From NCBI GenBank assembly GCA_049293015.1, contig JBATSB010000084.1, forward strand, positions 5,810 to 69,809: 64,000 nt of DNA, in the 5' to 3' direction. The position numbers and the translations under genes are program-made. Of the stretch, positions 53,796 through 62,263 are shown one piece after another (position 1 is the stretch's first letter; the number at the start of each line of letters is the position of its first letter). The stretch is from UBA2330 sp049293015. GTDB taxonomy: Bacteria > Bacteroidota > Ignavibacteria > Tepidaquicellales > Tepidaquicellaceae. The notes below the pieces were generated by a model. It was not told the origin of the DNA. It saw nothing but the letters and a program-made list of their open reading frames with translations, and searched no databases.

Positions 53796-53917
53796 AATCT
53801 GTTACAAACTTATCCAATCCCTCTCCACATTCAAAAGAAACTTTTCCCGATTTCCTCACAAATTCTGATCGATACTTCTTTACTTCCTTTGATTCTATAC
53901 CGGAATCGAACGATTTG
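53796..53917 (-). promoter_or_regulatory. Conserved upstream leader, copy A
   Basis: 122 bp that align with 57579..57701 at roughly three-quarters identity. Conserved blocks include AATCTGTTACAAACTTAT, CCTCACAAAT and TTTGATTCT...GAATC. It lies 105 bp upstream of the first gene of the surface-protein operon, on its transcription side. On the reverse strand TAAGTTTGT (53804..53812) fits the LytTR half-site pattern. Confidence 0.65.
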
Positions 53918-53944
53918 CAGCTTTTCATTACTCACAAATTAAAG

Positions 53945-53974
53945 CCGGAGAGATATATTCCTCTCCGGTTTTAT
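53945..53974. terminator. Hairpin between two surface-protein units
   Basis: Eight-bp perfect stem CCGGAGAG / CTCTCCGG with an ATATATTC loop and AT-rich flanks. It is positioned between the 54250..57384 gene and the operon starting at 53691, so it could stop read-through from the first to the second. Confidence 0.5.
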
Positions 53975-54249
53975 AAATAACACTTTACTGTCATCAGAAC
54001 CATCTTTCTAGTCTCAATATAATCTTTAGCTTTTAATCTGTAATAAAAAATACAGCTTGAAAAGATTGCTTCCATCAAATTTAAAAAATAATGTGTATTT
54101 AAAAATGAAAAGTTTAATTTGGTTATCTACTGTCGCCTTTGAATCTTCCGCTTGCAGTGAATTCTAACTGCAGTCTATCATTTGTGCCTGGAATAATTTA
54201 CAACTACCTCCTTCAAGATCGTCAAATCTTGTGTTGTAAAGGTAGTTTA

Positions 54250-57200
54250 CTATGGACACGACGGACATAGACACGGACTCTCATGAGTTATGAAATTTGC
54301 AGAATTATTATCTGCAAGGATATAATCTGATAAATCTACAAATCCGTCTCCAGTTAAATCTGTTTTCAGGCAACAACCATCAGATACAAAATTAGCGGCA
54401 TCATTGTCAATCAACACAAGATCGGTCACATCTATGTAGCCATCATCATTTACATCACCGCTGTAAATTGCCACCACCCCAGTCCCAACTGATATTTGAT
54501 TATTATTGTAAGCTTGATTTGATGAAGTAGTACCAAATGAGAAATTTAGGGGAGACCCGGCGCTTCCATATGTTCCTCCTCTTACCATGTTAATTGGGAG
54601 TTGACTCCATATCCCAATTATACTGTTGCACATTCCTTTTATAACTACGTAATATTTCTTTGAACTATAGGATAAAGTATTTGGAGGTAAATTGTTAAAT
54701 TTTATTCCCTGACCGGTAGCGTCATAAGCATCACCATTTGCATGAAGAAGTACATTTTTTTCATCTATTAACCTGCAAGCAGAATCATACAAACAAACTT
54801 TTACTTCAGTTTGAGTTTGTATTCCCGAACCCAAATAATGTCCCTGAACAAAAGCTCTTAAAAACACTGTTGTATATGTCAGTGGATTATTTGATGGTGC
54901 AAGATCAAGAAATACTGCTCCTGCACCTGCATTATAACCGGATGCTCCCCATAACGCATCATTCCAGCCGTCGCAATTTATATCACCTGCCCATGCTGAG
55001 GAAGTTCCAACGAATGAATTATTCGCGCCACCTGTCATTATATCTCCGCCATAAGGGGCCAGTGCATTAGAGAAGGGAGCAATCGGAAATACATATCCCG
55101 CGGAACTTGGCCCTCCTCCAAATCTATACTCTCTTCCACGGTTATTTTGTCCTGAAGCCGGCGCATATCCTCTGTCACCTATTAAAAAATCATTAAAGCC
55201 ATTACCATCAAAATCACCTATCCCGGCTGCACTACTGCCAAAACGACCATTACTGCCTGCAAAAGAATTTCCATTTATTCCCTGATAGAGATCAGGTGTA
55301 ATAACTCCACTTGAGGTCTGACTGCCATCATAGACATAAACTGTCCCTACATCCAAAGTTGGATATCTCCAGTCAGCAACTAAAAAATCTCTGGTCCCAT
55401 TACCATTTATATCACCTAAACCGGCAAGTGAGGTTCCAAAATCGTCTACACCGCTTCCATCAAGAATTTGATCTGCTGTAGTATTAAAAGGACATCCTCC
55501 GTAATAAGTATATGTATGTCCTGTCGAAGCTCCGGGTTGTCCAATAATTATATCGTCATAGCGGTCATAATTAATGGGGCCAAGATCGGCAATAGAGTAA
55601 CCATAAAGCCCCCCTGCTGTTGTTCCCGATAGAATGACATTTGCCGTAGAAGCAGGAATACAACCCGCAGGTGGCGCATTCCTGTTACCGTAAATAATAT
55701 ATACTTTGCCAAGGTTACCATTCAGATTAGGGTGGCTCATTATAATATCATCCAGACAATCACCATTTACATCACCTGCTCTGGAAACTTTAAATCCCAA
55801 TCCAATCGACGCGGTATTTTCACCGCAAATTGTTAAATCTGCAACATCGACAGTTGGATTAGGATTTGTCAAATTAAAATCACACTCTCCAAAAAACACA
55901 TATACTCTTCCTGTGTTGCCATTCCAGCCGGGAGCGCCTACTATTATATCTTTAAAGCCGTCGCCATTTAAATCAAAATTTCCTCCAACAGAACTTCCAA
56001 AATTTTCATTTAAATATAATCCTTTAATTGTAATATCCGGTAGTACTGTTGAACCCGGAAATGGGCTTCTTCCAAAATAAACATATACTTCACCAACATT
56101 TGAAGCTCCTGCCGGAGCCAAAGGCGCTCCGACAACAAAGTCATCAATGCCGTCACCGTTAAAATCTCCGATCCCTGTTTCTGAAGCTCCGTAGTTATCT
56201 CCGGCTGCAACTCCGGTGAACTGGGTAGGTTGATAAAATTTCATCACTGTGATTTTGTATCCGTTTGCCCAATCCTGATATGCCACATAAGGAGTGCTGC
56301 CATCTAAAGCTAAACTTTGAAGGTCTCCCTGTCCTGCAGAGAAACCCGGTATTCCAACATTACCCCAGGTGGTTCCATTAAATTTCATCACAGTGGTTCT
56401 TTTTCCATTTGCCCAATCCTGATAAGCAACATAAGGGATGTTCCCATCTAAAGCCAATCTTGTATAGTAAGCAATACCGGCAGAAAATCCTGCATTTCCC
56501 ACATTCCCCCAAGTGGTTCCATTAAATTTCATCACTGTACATTTACCACCATTTCCGCCATCTTGATAAGCCACATATGGAGTGTTGCCATCTAAAGCCA
56601 AGCTTGTCCATCCTACTGCTCCTGCTGTGATAATCGGAGGTACCCCAACATTTCCCCAAGAACCAGAATATTTCATCACATAAGGATCCCCAAGATTCTC
56701 TTCAAAGAATACATAAGGTGTGCTGCCATCTAAAGCTAAACTCTGTGTGTGTGTACTGTTTCCTGAGAAACCCGGGATACCAACAGGTACCCAAGAGCCG
56801 GTATATTTCATAACAGTACATTTGCCAAAATTGCTTCCATCCGCAAAAGCCACATACGGTATGTTACCTTCTAATGCTAAGCTTATAAAGACTGAGATTC
56901 CACCGGAGAACCCTTGAGCGCCAACATTTAACCAAGTTGTTCCATCAAATTTCATCACTGTAACTCCATATCCATTTGCGTGATCCTGAAAAGCTACATA
57001 GGGCGTGTTACCATCAAATGCTAAACTTTGGTGAAATGCAACCCCAGCGGAGATACCGGTAGGGCCAACATCTTCCCAAAAGTTTCCATTAAATTTCATC
57101 ACTCTACATTTGCCCATATTTCCATCATCGCAATAAGCTACATAAGGAACACCGCCATTAATGACTAAACTTGGATAACTTGACGGTCCTGCAGAGATCC

Positions 57201-57384
57201 CCGGTGGACCTACATTTACCCATTGTGCTTTAGTGTTGGAGGTGCATAGTATAATCAGAAAAAATAAAAGAGACGCGAAAATACTCCTGCCAATTCCAGT
57301 ATATTTTCTTTTTGTTGAAATATTCGTTCGGGTAAGATTTGTTGATATGTCTCCTGAACTTTTTTGAATAGTAAAGTTTTTCAT
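54250..57384 (-). CDS. Giant secreted propeller / FG-GAP protein with dockerin-like end
   Basis: This 1044-residue protein has a long N-terminal region (about 35 residues) before the hydrophobic export segment FASLLFFLIILCTSNTKA. Residues about 55-390 are eight or nine repeats of about 45 residues of the type GFSAGxxxxxSLALDGNTPYVAYQD...KCTVMKFNGTTWGNVG, probably a beta-propeller. Residues about 400-790 are FG-GAP repeats (GDFNGDGIDDFVVGAP, GDVNGDCLDDI, GDINGNGTRDFLV). Near the end two EF-hand-like loops DVNDDGYIDVTDL and DLTGDGFVDLSDY resemble a type I dockerin, and the tail is CLCPSCP. No NPFNP motif. Likely cell-surface; the dockerin-like end could bind a cohesin-like partner, but none is recognised here. 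Confidence 0.78.
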   Translation of the reverse strand: MKNFTIQKSSGDISTNLTRTNISTKRKYTGIGRSIFASLLFFLIILCTSNTKAQWVNVGPPGISAGPSSYPSLVINGGVPYVAYCDDGNMGKCRVMKFNGNFWEDVGPTGISAGVAFHQSLAFDGNTPYVAFQDHANGYGVTVMKFDGTTWLNVGAQGFSGGISVFISLALEGNIPYVAFADGSNFGKCTVMKYTGSWVPVGIPGFSGNSTHTQSLALDGSTPYVFFEENLGDPYVMKYSGSWGNVGVPPIITAGAVGWTSLALDGNTPYVAYQDGGNGGKCTVMKFNGTTWGNVGNAGFSAGIAYYTRLALDGNIPYVAYQDWANGKRTTVMKFNGTTWGNVGIPGFSAGQGDLQSLALDGSTPYVAYQDWANGYKITVMKFYQPTQFTGVAAGDNYGASETGIGDFNGDGIDDFVVGAPLAPAGASNVGEVYVYFGRSPFPGSTVLPDITIKGLYLNENFGSSVGGNFDLNGDGFKDIIVGAPGWNGNTGRVYVFFGECDFNLTNPNPTVDVADLTICGENTASIGLGFKVSRAGDVNGDCLDDIIMSHPNLNGNLGKVYIIYGNRNAPPAGCIPASTANVILSGTTAGGLYGYSIADLGPINYDRYDDIIIGQPGASTGHTYTYYGGCPFNTTADQILDGSGVDDFGTSLAGLGDINGNGTRDFLVADWRYPTLDVGTVYVYDGSQTSSGVITPDLYQGINGNSFAGSNGRFGSSAAGIGDFDGNGFNDFLIGDRGYAPASGQNNRGREYRFGGGPSSAGYVFPIAPFSNALAPYGGDIMTGGANNSFVGTSSAWAGDINCDGWNDALWGASGYNAGAGAVFLDLAPSNNPLTYTTVFLRAFVQGHYLGSGIQTQTEVKVCLYDSACRLIDEKNVLLHANGDAYDATGQGIKFNNLPPNTLSYSSKKYYVVIKGMCNSIIGIWSQLPINMVRGGTYGSAGSPLNFSFGTTSSNQAYNNNQISVGTGVVAIYSGDVNDDGYIDVTDLVLIDNDAANFVSDGCCLKTDLTGDGFVDLSDYILADNNSANFITHESPCLCPSCP

Positions 57385-57745
57385 TTTGCTTTTGTTAATT
57401 ATTTTGATATAAATTAATTTGATTTCTGAAATTATAAATAATGAAATAATAAAAGCCGCCCTGACTTTTCCGAAATGGAATCTCCGGACGGCATTGCCGT
57501 AATTTTTGTTTCCTCATTATATTGTTATTCTTTTTTCTCATAATTGAGTTATATTGATAATTAATTTCTGACTTAATTAATCTGTTACAAACTTATTCTT
57601 ATTTTCTCCCCATTCCAAAGAATCTTTTCCCCGATTCCCTCACAAATATTGTTCGATACTTTTATATAATCTTTGATTCTACCTCAGAATCGGATGATTT
57701 GTATGCTTTCTTCACTCAAAGAATATTGTAGATCCTTTCCATTCT
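57385..57745. other. Upstream region of the 54250..57384 gene
   Basis: 361 bp holding the conserved leader copy (57579..57701) and, nearer the gene, a GC-rich hairpin at 57455..57493 (GCCGCCC / GGACGGC with one G-U pair). No reading frame. It must contain the promoter of the giant secreted gene. Confidence 0.6.
57579..57701 (-). promoter_or_regulatory. Conserved upstream leader, copy B
   Basis: 123-bp homolog of 53796..53917, 195 bp upstream of the giant secreted gene. Both copies keep AATCTGTTACAAACTTAT at one end and a GATTC...GAATC inverted repeat near the other, although the spacer between its arms has changed. The reverse strand again carries TAAGTTTGT (57587..57595). Confidence 0.65.
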
Positions 57746-58042
57746 TTAGTCTATTATTTCCCCGTCTCTAATTTTCACCTTACCATTGTTCTTTAGCTTC
57801 TCAAATGAAGCCCTGATCTTTTCTATTTTATATCTCGGTATGTCAGGATCTTTTTCAAGCTCAGATATTGCTATTTCTATATTATCATATTCTATTATGG
57901 AAGGTTCTTTACTGATGATTACAAATGGTGCCTTCTTATCTGAATCTTTAATACCTAAAATTTTTTTTGTAAACTCTTTGATATTCATATTCGCCCTGCT
58001 TTCATTTAAACAACTATACAAAACTATATCATTTGATTTCAC
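57746..58042 (-). CDS. Small cytoplasmic protein, unknown, under LytTR-like sites
   Basis: This 98-residue, charged protein has no signal peptide or membrane segment: MKSNDIVLYSCLNESRANMN, then KEFTKKILGIKDSDKKAP, a middle alpha/beta-like part and a helical C-terminus ELEKDPDIPRYKIEKIRASF. A second ATG at codon 19 would give an 80-residue protein. I do not recognise it. It lies between the sensor/regulator pair and the secreted-protein genes, and three LytTR-type repeats start 17 bp upstream of its start codon, so it may be a direct target of the regulator. Confidence 0.6.
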   Translation of the reverse strand: MKSNDIVLYSCLNESRANMNIKEFTKKILGIKDSDKKAPFVIISKEPSIIEYDNIEIAISELEKDPDIPRYKIEKIRASFEKLKNNGKVKIRDGEIID

Positions 58043-58062
58043 TCTGCAAGAATAAATCAGTA

Positions 58063-58110
58063 AACGGTAGGAAATTTTAAGTGAACGGTCGGTTTTGGCA
58101 AGTTAACGGT
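58063..58110 (-). promoter_or_regulatory. Three LytTR-type direct repeats, 21-bp spacing
   Basis: GTAAACGGT, GTGAACGGT and GTTAACGGT end with AACGGT at 58063, 58084 and 58105, exactly 21 bp apart. On the reverse strand they read ACCGTTTAC, ACCGTTCAC and ACCGTTAAC, matching the LytTR consensus [TA][AC][CA]GTTN[AG][TG] at eight of nine positions. The published consensus spacing of 12-13 bp between 9-bp repeats equals the observed period. A fourth AACGGT in the same sequence context is at 58226. Confidence 0.75.
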
Positions 58111-58149
58111 AAATGAGTTCTTTGAATTAAACACTTATGTTTTAACACA

Positions 58150-58200
58150 AAGGCACTAAGTCTCAAAGAAATTAAAATATATTTTTTCTCTTAGTGCCTT
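58150..58200. repeat. AAGGCACTAAG inverted repeat
   Basis: AAGGCACTAAG (58150..58160) and its exact reverse complement CTTAGTGCCTT (58190..58200) around an AT-rich 29-base centre. The words resemble dispersed 'aaggcactaag' repeats, and a related string occurs near 1050. Confidence 0.8.
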
Positions 58201-58325
58201 AGTGGTTATAAGTAAATTTTAAGTGAACGGTAATGGTGTTTTTGGATAACATAGGAATAACAATTATTTCTTGACCTCTACGAGTGCTTTTACCGGGGAT
58301 CCATTTAATGAATGTTCGTGATTGG

Positions 58326-58350
58326 ATTCCAGCTAAGAGCATGCTGGAAT
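58326..58350. repeat. ATTCCAGC hairpin
   Basis: ATTCCAGC / GCTGGAAT, perfect 8-bp stem with nine-base loop, 32 bp beyond the histidine kinase stop. It probably acts as terminator of the kinase transcript or is a member of a REP-like family. Confidence 0.65.
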
Positions 58351-58382
58351 GACGAGTTGTGGTAGATTAGTTTATCAGAATT

Positions 58383-61355
58383 CTATTTACTGATAATTTT
58401 ATAAAGCTCTTCCGGAATGGACAGTACAACTTCTGTACCCTTTGTGTTTTTATTTTTCAGATTAAGGTCTTCGATTATTGGCTGTGGCAGGTTTTTTTCT
58501 TTGCTTAAAAGTATGAGACGTTCCTGAATTATTTCAATCCCTTTGGAAATATGTCCTTCCTTTTTGTTTTTTTGTGATTCAGACAAACCTATTCCGTTAT
58601 CGGTTATTCTGATTACAAAAAATTTAAATGTTGTACCATCGACACTTACATTTTCAAAATTAAAAGAAAGTTTTATCAGACCATTTCTACCTGAAGGCAT
58701 TAATCCATGCCATATAGAATTTTCTACAAAAGGCTGTATGATCATATTTGGGATCATTATTAATTCAGGGTTGATCTCAATTCCCAAAGAGATTTCATAT
58801 TTAAATTTCCCACTGAATCTCAATTTCTCTATTCTAAGATACAGATCAAGACGTTTGATCTCATCATCTAATCTGATATAGCTGTTTGCTGCCGTATCCA
58901 GATTCATCCTTATAAGTTTTGCCATTAATGCAATGTAATCATTGGCTTCCCTTTTTCTGTCGCTATTGACGAGATACTGAACTGAGTTCAAAGAATTAAA
59001 AATGAAATGAGGATTCATCATTGAAGAGAGAGCTTTATGCTTCAGTTCATTTATATGATTACTTGTTTCAAAATTTTCTTTATTCTTTTTTTTAATGTAT
59101 TTAATTCTCTTCTGAGAGGCGAAGACTATTCCTGCAATTAGTAATATAATAATAGATCCGCGGAATACGATTGTTTCGGTAAAATAAGGAAGTACAGTAA
59201 ATGAAACTATTTTAGGAATACCCCAATCATTGTTTATAACTTTCCCTCTTATTGCCAATTTATATTCACCTTTTTTTGGAAAAGGAAAATTTACAAAATC
59301 ATATGGGATGTTTATCCATTCATCATTGATTTTATACTGGTAACTTACTGAGCCCGGTGAGGAAAAATTTATTGCAGTAAATTCAATCTGTAAATTTTTA
59401 ATCTCAGGTTCAAAAATATAATTAACTGAATTCAAATAAACTGAATCCTCTGCTTTAACAGTCTTTATTTCTACTTTAACCGGATTAATAATATTATTAT
59501 CAAACTCTGATATATTAATTGAACTAATCCCATTTGCCGATCCATCCCACATAATATTTTTTGTTGAATCAAAATATAATGATAAAACTTCTTGAGATGG
59601 CAGTCCCGTTTCTGTGTTAAGAAGTTTAACTGAATAAGTATTATAATCAAATACAAACAATCCGTTCATAGTACCAATCCATAATCTGTCAGAATTATCA
59701 ATTGCCAGGACATTTGCTGAAGTCATATCGTATTCCAGAATTTTAGAATAATTTGTGATTGCAGAGTCGTTCAGTCCATAACTTGCAATACCTTTATCAC
59801 CAGCAAACCATACTCTGTCCTTTTTGTCCTGAATAATTTTTTTAATTGTTGAACTTAAAATTTCATTGTCAGAAAAATACGTTTTGTTACCAGATGTAAT
59901 TTTACATAGTCCTTCCGCTGTTCCTATCCAAAGATTATTTTTGCTGTCATTAAATAATGTATAAATCTTGTTTGTCGATATTTCATCTTTAAATAAATTT
60001 GTTGCATTTCCATAATAAGGTTTTTCAGGTGGATATGGCTGAATGTAAATTTGATTACCCCAACTTCCAGTAATAAATTTATAAGATTCAGTTATGTGAA
60101 ATGCCGAAGCAAGAAACAGATTAAGTTTATCATCCTTGTAATTTTGCAATGTAAATTTACCTGTATTTTCAAATGTGCCACTTATATAAACCAGATTATT
60201 TATGCTCTTTATTTCATAAATAAACAAATGGTCCCATAAGGATTTAATTTTAGTATTAACTATATTTATACTTTCATTCTCCAAAACATTCAAGCCGTCA
60301 AGTGTACCAATAAAAATTCGATCAGATTGATCTTTTTCAATAGCCAGAACCTTATTATTACTTAGTCCGTCTTTTTGGCTGTAGTTTAATAGGTAAAGAT
60401 TATTAAAACAAAATACTCCGTCTCCGTAAGTACTGACCCACATATTACCTTCATTATCCTCCATGAAGTTATTAACGAGGAATTTATCCATTTCCATTTT
60501 CTTTCCAATATCTGAAATCTGATCTGACCCGGCTTTAATAAGGAACAGCCCTCTGTTCATAATTGTAAACCAGATATTCCCTTTTATATCTTTATGCAGT
60601 CTTATGACATTATTGTTCTTAAAGAGATTTACTTTAATAGTTCTTGTTACTTCATTATTATTGATTTCATAAATCATCCCACCTGCCCCGACAATAATTT
60701 CATTATTCTTACTTACATAAAGCCAGTAAATTTTCTGATCGTCAAAACCTTTGATATTCATTTTGATCATTTCATTACTTTCAAATCTGTATAGACCTTT
60801 TGATGTACCTGCAAGAATAGTTCCGTCACCTAGCTTCACTATTTTGTTTAGTATTATGGAATCTTTTAGATAACCTTGAAATATATTATTGGTAATGTTT
60901 GCAGTGTGCTTAGTAATATTATTCATGCTGTAAGAATACAAATTATTCTCTATCATAAACATACCTGCCATTACAGAAGTTTTCTGTACTTGCTCGGAAT
61001 ATTTTCCTATTTTGCCTTCTTTAAATACATTTATACTGTTTTCAATATTTCCAAAAAATATTTCCCCGCCAGGACCTTCGATTAAATTAATTATATTACT
61101 TGAATTAAGACCATCTTTAGTCGAATAATTTATGAAATGATGTCCGTCAAATTTACTGACGCCATTAGCGGTTGCTAACCAAATATAACCGTTTCTGTCC
61201 TGAATCAAATCGTAAACTGAAGAAGAAGCGAGACCATCTGAAGATGTATAATGATAATATGGAAGGGTTTGTGAAAATAAAACTACGGAATATGATAATA
61301 CATAAAGTACTACTGTTATTAAAATCTGACTAAGATTGAAAATTCTTCTTGTCAT
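58383..61355 (-). CDS. Propeller-type LytS-family sensor histidine kinase
   Basis: This 990-residue protein has a signal-like N-terminal hydrophobic segment. It is followed by a periplasmic two-bladed region of Reg_prop repeats (YDLIQDRNGYIWLATANGVSKFDG, MEDNEGNMWVSTYGDGVFCF and more), then a Y_Y_Y domain (about residues 610-700: YQYKINDEWINIPY). One membrane helix follows (TIVFRGSIIILLIAGIVFAS). The cytoplasmic part is a His_kinase domain with His in SSMMNPHFIFNSLNSVQYL (near residue 783) and an HATPase with FVENSIWHGL and DNGIGLSESQ. It would phosphorylate the LytTR regulator encoded 11 bp upstream. This hybrid propeller design is known for polysaccharide or extracellular ligand sensing; the ligand here is unknown. 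Confidence 0.9.
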   Translation of the reverse strand: MTRRIFNLSQILITVVLYVLSYSVVLFSQTLPYYHYTSSDGLASSSVYDLIQDRNGYIWLATANGVSKFDGHHFINYSTKDGLNSSNIINLIEGPGGEIFFGNIENSINVFKEGKIGKYSEQVQKTSVMAGMFMIENNLYSYSMNNITKHTANITNNIFQGYLKDSIILNKIVKLGDGTILAGTSKGLYRFESNEMIKMNIKGFDDQKIYWLYVSKNNEIIVGAGGMIYEINNNEVTRTIKVNLFKNNNVIRLHKDIKGNIWFTIMNRGLFLIKAGSDQISDIGKKMEMDKFLVNNFMEDNEGNMWVSTYGDGVFCFNNLYLLNYSQKDGLSNNKVLAIEKDQSDRIFIGTLDGLNVLENESINIVNTKIKSLWDHLFIYEIKSINNLVYISGTFENTGKFTLQNYKDDKLNLFLASAFHITESYKFITGSWGNQIYIQPYPPEKPYYGNATNLFKDEISTNKIYTLFNDSKNNLWIGTAEGLCKITSGNKTYFSDNEILSSTIKKIIQDKKDRVWFAGDKGIASYGLNDSAITNYSKILEYDMTSANVLAIDNSDRLWIGTMNGLFVFDYNTYSVKLLNTETGLPSQEVLSLYFDSTKNIMWDGSANGISSINISEFDNNIINPVKVEIKTVKAEDSVYLNSVNYIFEPEIKNLQIEFTAINFSSPGSVSYQYKINDEWINIPYDFVNFPFPKKGEYKLAIRGKVINNDWGIPKIVSFTVLPYFTETIVFRGSIIILLIAGIVFASQKRIKYIKKKNKENFETSNHINELKHKALSSMMNPHFIFNSLNSVQYLVNSDRKREANDYIALMAKLIRMNLDTAANSYIRLDDEIKRLDLYLRIEKLRFSGKFKYEISLGIEINPELIMIPNMIIQPFVENSIWHGLMPSGRNGLIKLSFNFENVSVDGTTFKFFVIRITDNGIGLSESQKNKKEGHISKGIEIIQERLILLSKEKNLPQPIIEDLNLKNKNTKGTEVVLSIPEELYKIISK

Positions 61356-61366
61356 TTATTCTTCAT

Positions 61367-62104
61367 TTAAGAAATATGAAACCTTCTCATCTCATTAATT
61401 TCTTTGAATTTTTTGATGAATTCTGTAATTCTTCTGCGTGAGACATGTATCTTAATTCCATCACCCATTGTGATGCATCCCCCGTCTAAATTTGTAAAGT
61501 CTTTAATATAACTGAGATTAATAATGTGGGATTTATGTACTCTGAAAAAATTATTTGGTGAAACTTTATCTTCAAATTCCTTAAGTGTCCTGGTTACAGT
61601 TATCTTTTTCTCTTTTGATGCAAAGATATGTGTATAGCAGTCTTCAGCTTCGAAACGAATTATGTCGTCAGCATTCATTACTTTAAATCCATGAGATACA
61701 GGAATAATTACTTTTTGGGATTGTGGAAATATTGAAATGTTTTGCGAAAAATAATAAACCAGCTTTTTAATAGACTGCTGAAGCTCTCTGATGTCAATTG
61801 GTTTTAAAAGATAATCTACAGCTTTTGCTTTAATTGCCCGGATAGCATATTCTTCATGAGCAGTTACAAATATAATCATATATCTGCCGGAATCAATGCT
61901 GTCTAAGAAATCAAAACCATCGAGAACCGGCATATTAATGTCAAGAAAAATTACGTCAGGAGAAAGATAACTTAAAATGTTCTTGGCTTCAACTGCCGAT
62001 GATGCAGTGCCTATAATTTCGATTTCCGAACAATAACTTTCGATAAGAGATTTTAAATTTTCTCTTCCGGATAGCTCATCATCAACAATTAAACCTTTAA
62101 TCAT
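61367..62104 (-). CDS. LytTR response regulator
   Basis: This 245-residue protein has a receiver domain with the acidic pair in IVDDE, phospho-acceptor Asp55 in VIFLDINMPVLDG, and LLKPID (Lys switch residue). A LytTR DNA-binding domain occupies about residues 140-240 (HIFASKEKKITVTRTLKEFE; FFRVHKSHIINLSYI). It is the first gene of a two-gene unit with the kinase (11-bp gap). LytTR regulators bind paired 9-bp direct repeats, and sites of that form occur at 58063..58110 in the same island. It lies only 160 bp inside the right copy of the tRNA-Asp repeat. Confidence 0.93.
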   Translation of the reverse strand: MIKGLIVDDELSGRENLKSLIESYCSEIEIIGTASSAVEAKNILSYLSPDVIFLDINMPVLDGFDFLDSIDSGRYMIIFVTAHEEYAIRAIKAKAVDYLLKPIDIRELQQSIKKLVYYFSQNISIFPQSQKVIIPVSHGFKVMNADDIIRFEAEDCYTHIFASKEKKITVTRTLKEFEDKVSPNNFFRVHKSHIINLSYIKDFTNLDGGCITMGDGIKIHVSRRRITEFIKKFKEINEMRRFHIS

Positions 62105-62263
62105 ATTCGTGATAATAAAAAATTATCTTTAATGTATATTTCCTTATTCATCTATGATGAAAAAGAAAATAGCTGGTTAATTAAGTGTCACAAAAATAGA
62201 AAACGAATTTAAAATTTGCAACTTACTTTTGAAAAGTGAAATATATTTTAGCGATTTCATTTT

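Larger units (their letters stand above)
53692..54249. other. Intergenic region with conserved leader and hairpins
   Basis: 558 bp without a reading frame. It contains the conserved leader (53796..53917), a CCGGAGAG/CTCTCCGG hairpin (53945..53968), and at 54201..54250 a nested inverted repeat AACTACC...CAAGAT/ATCTTG...GGTAGTT. The last lies immediately downstream of the 54250..57384 stop, and is a likely terminator of that gene. Confidence 0.6.
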
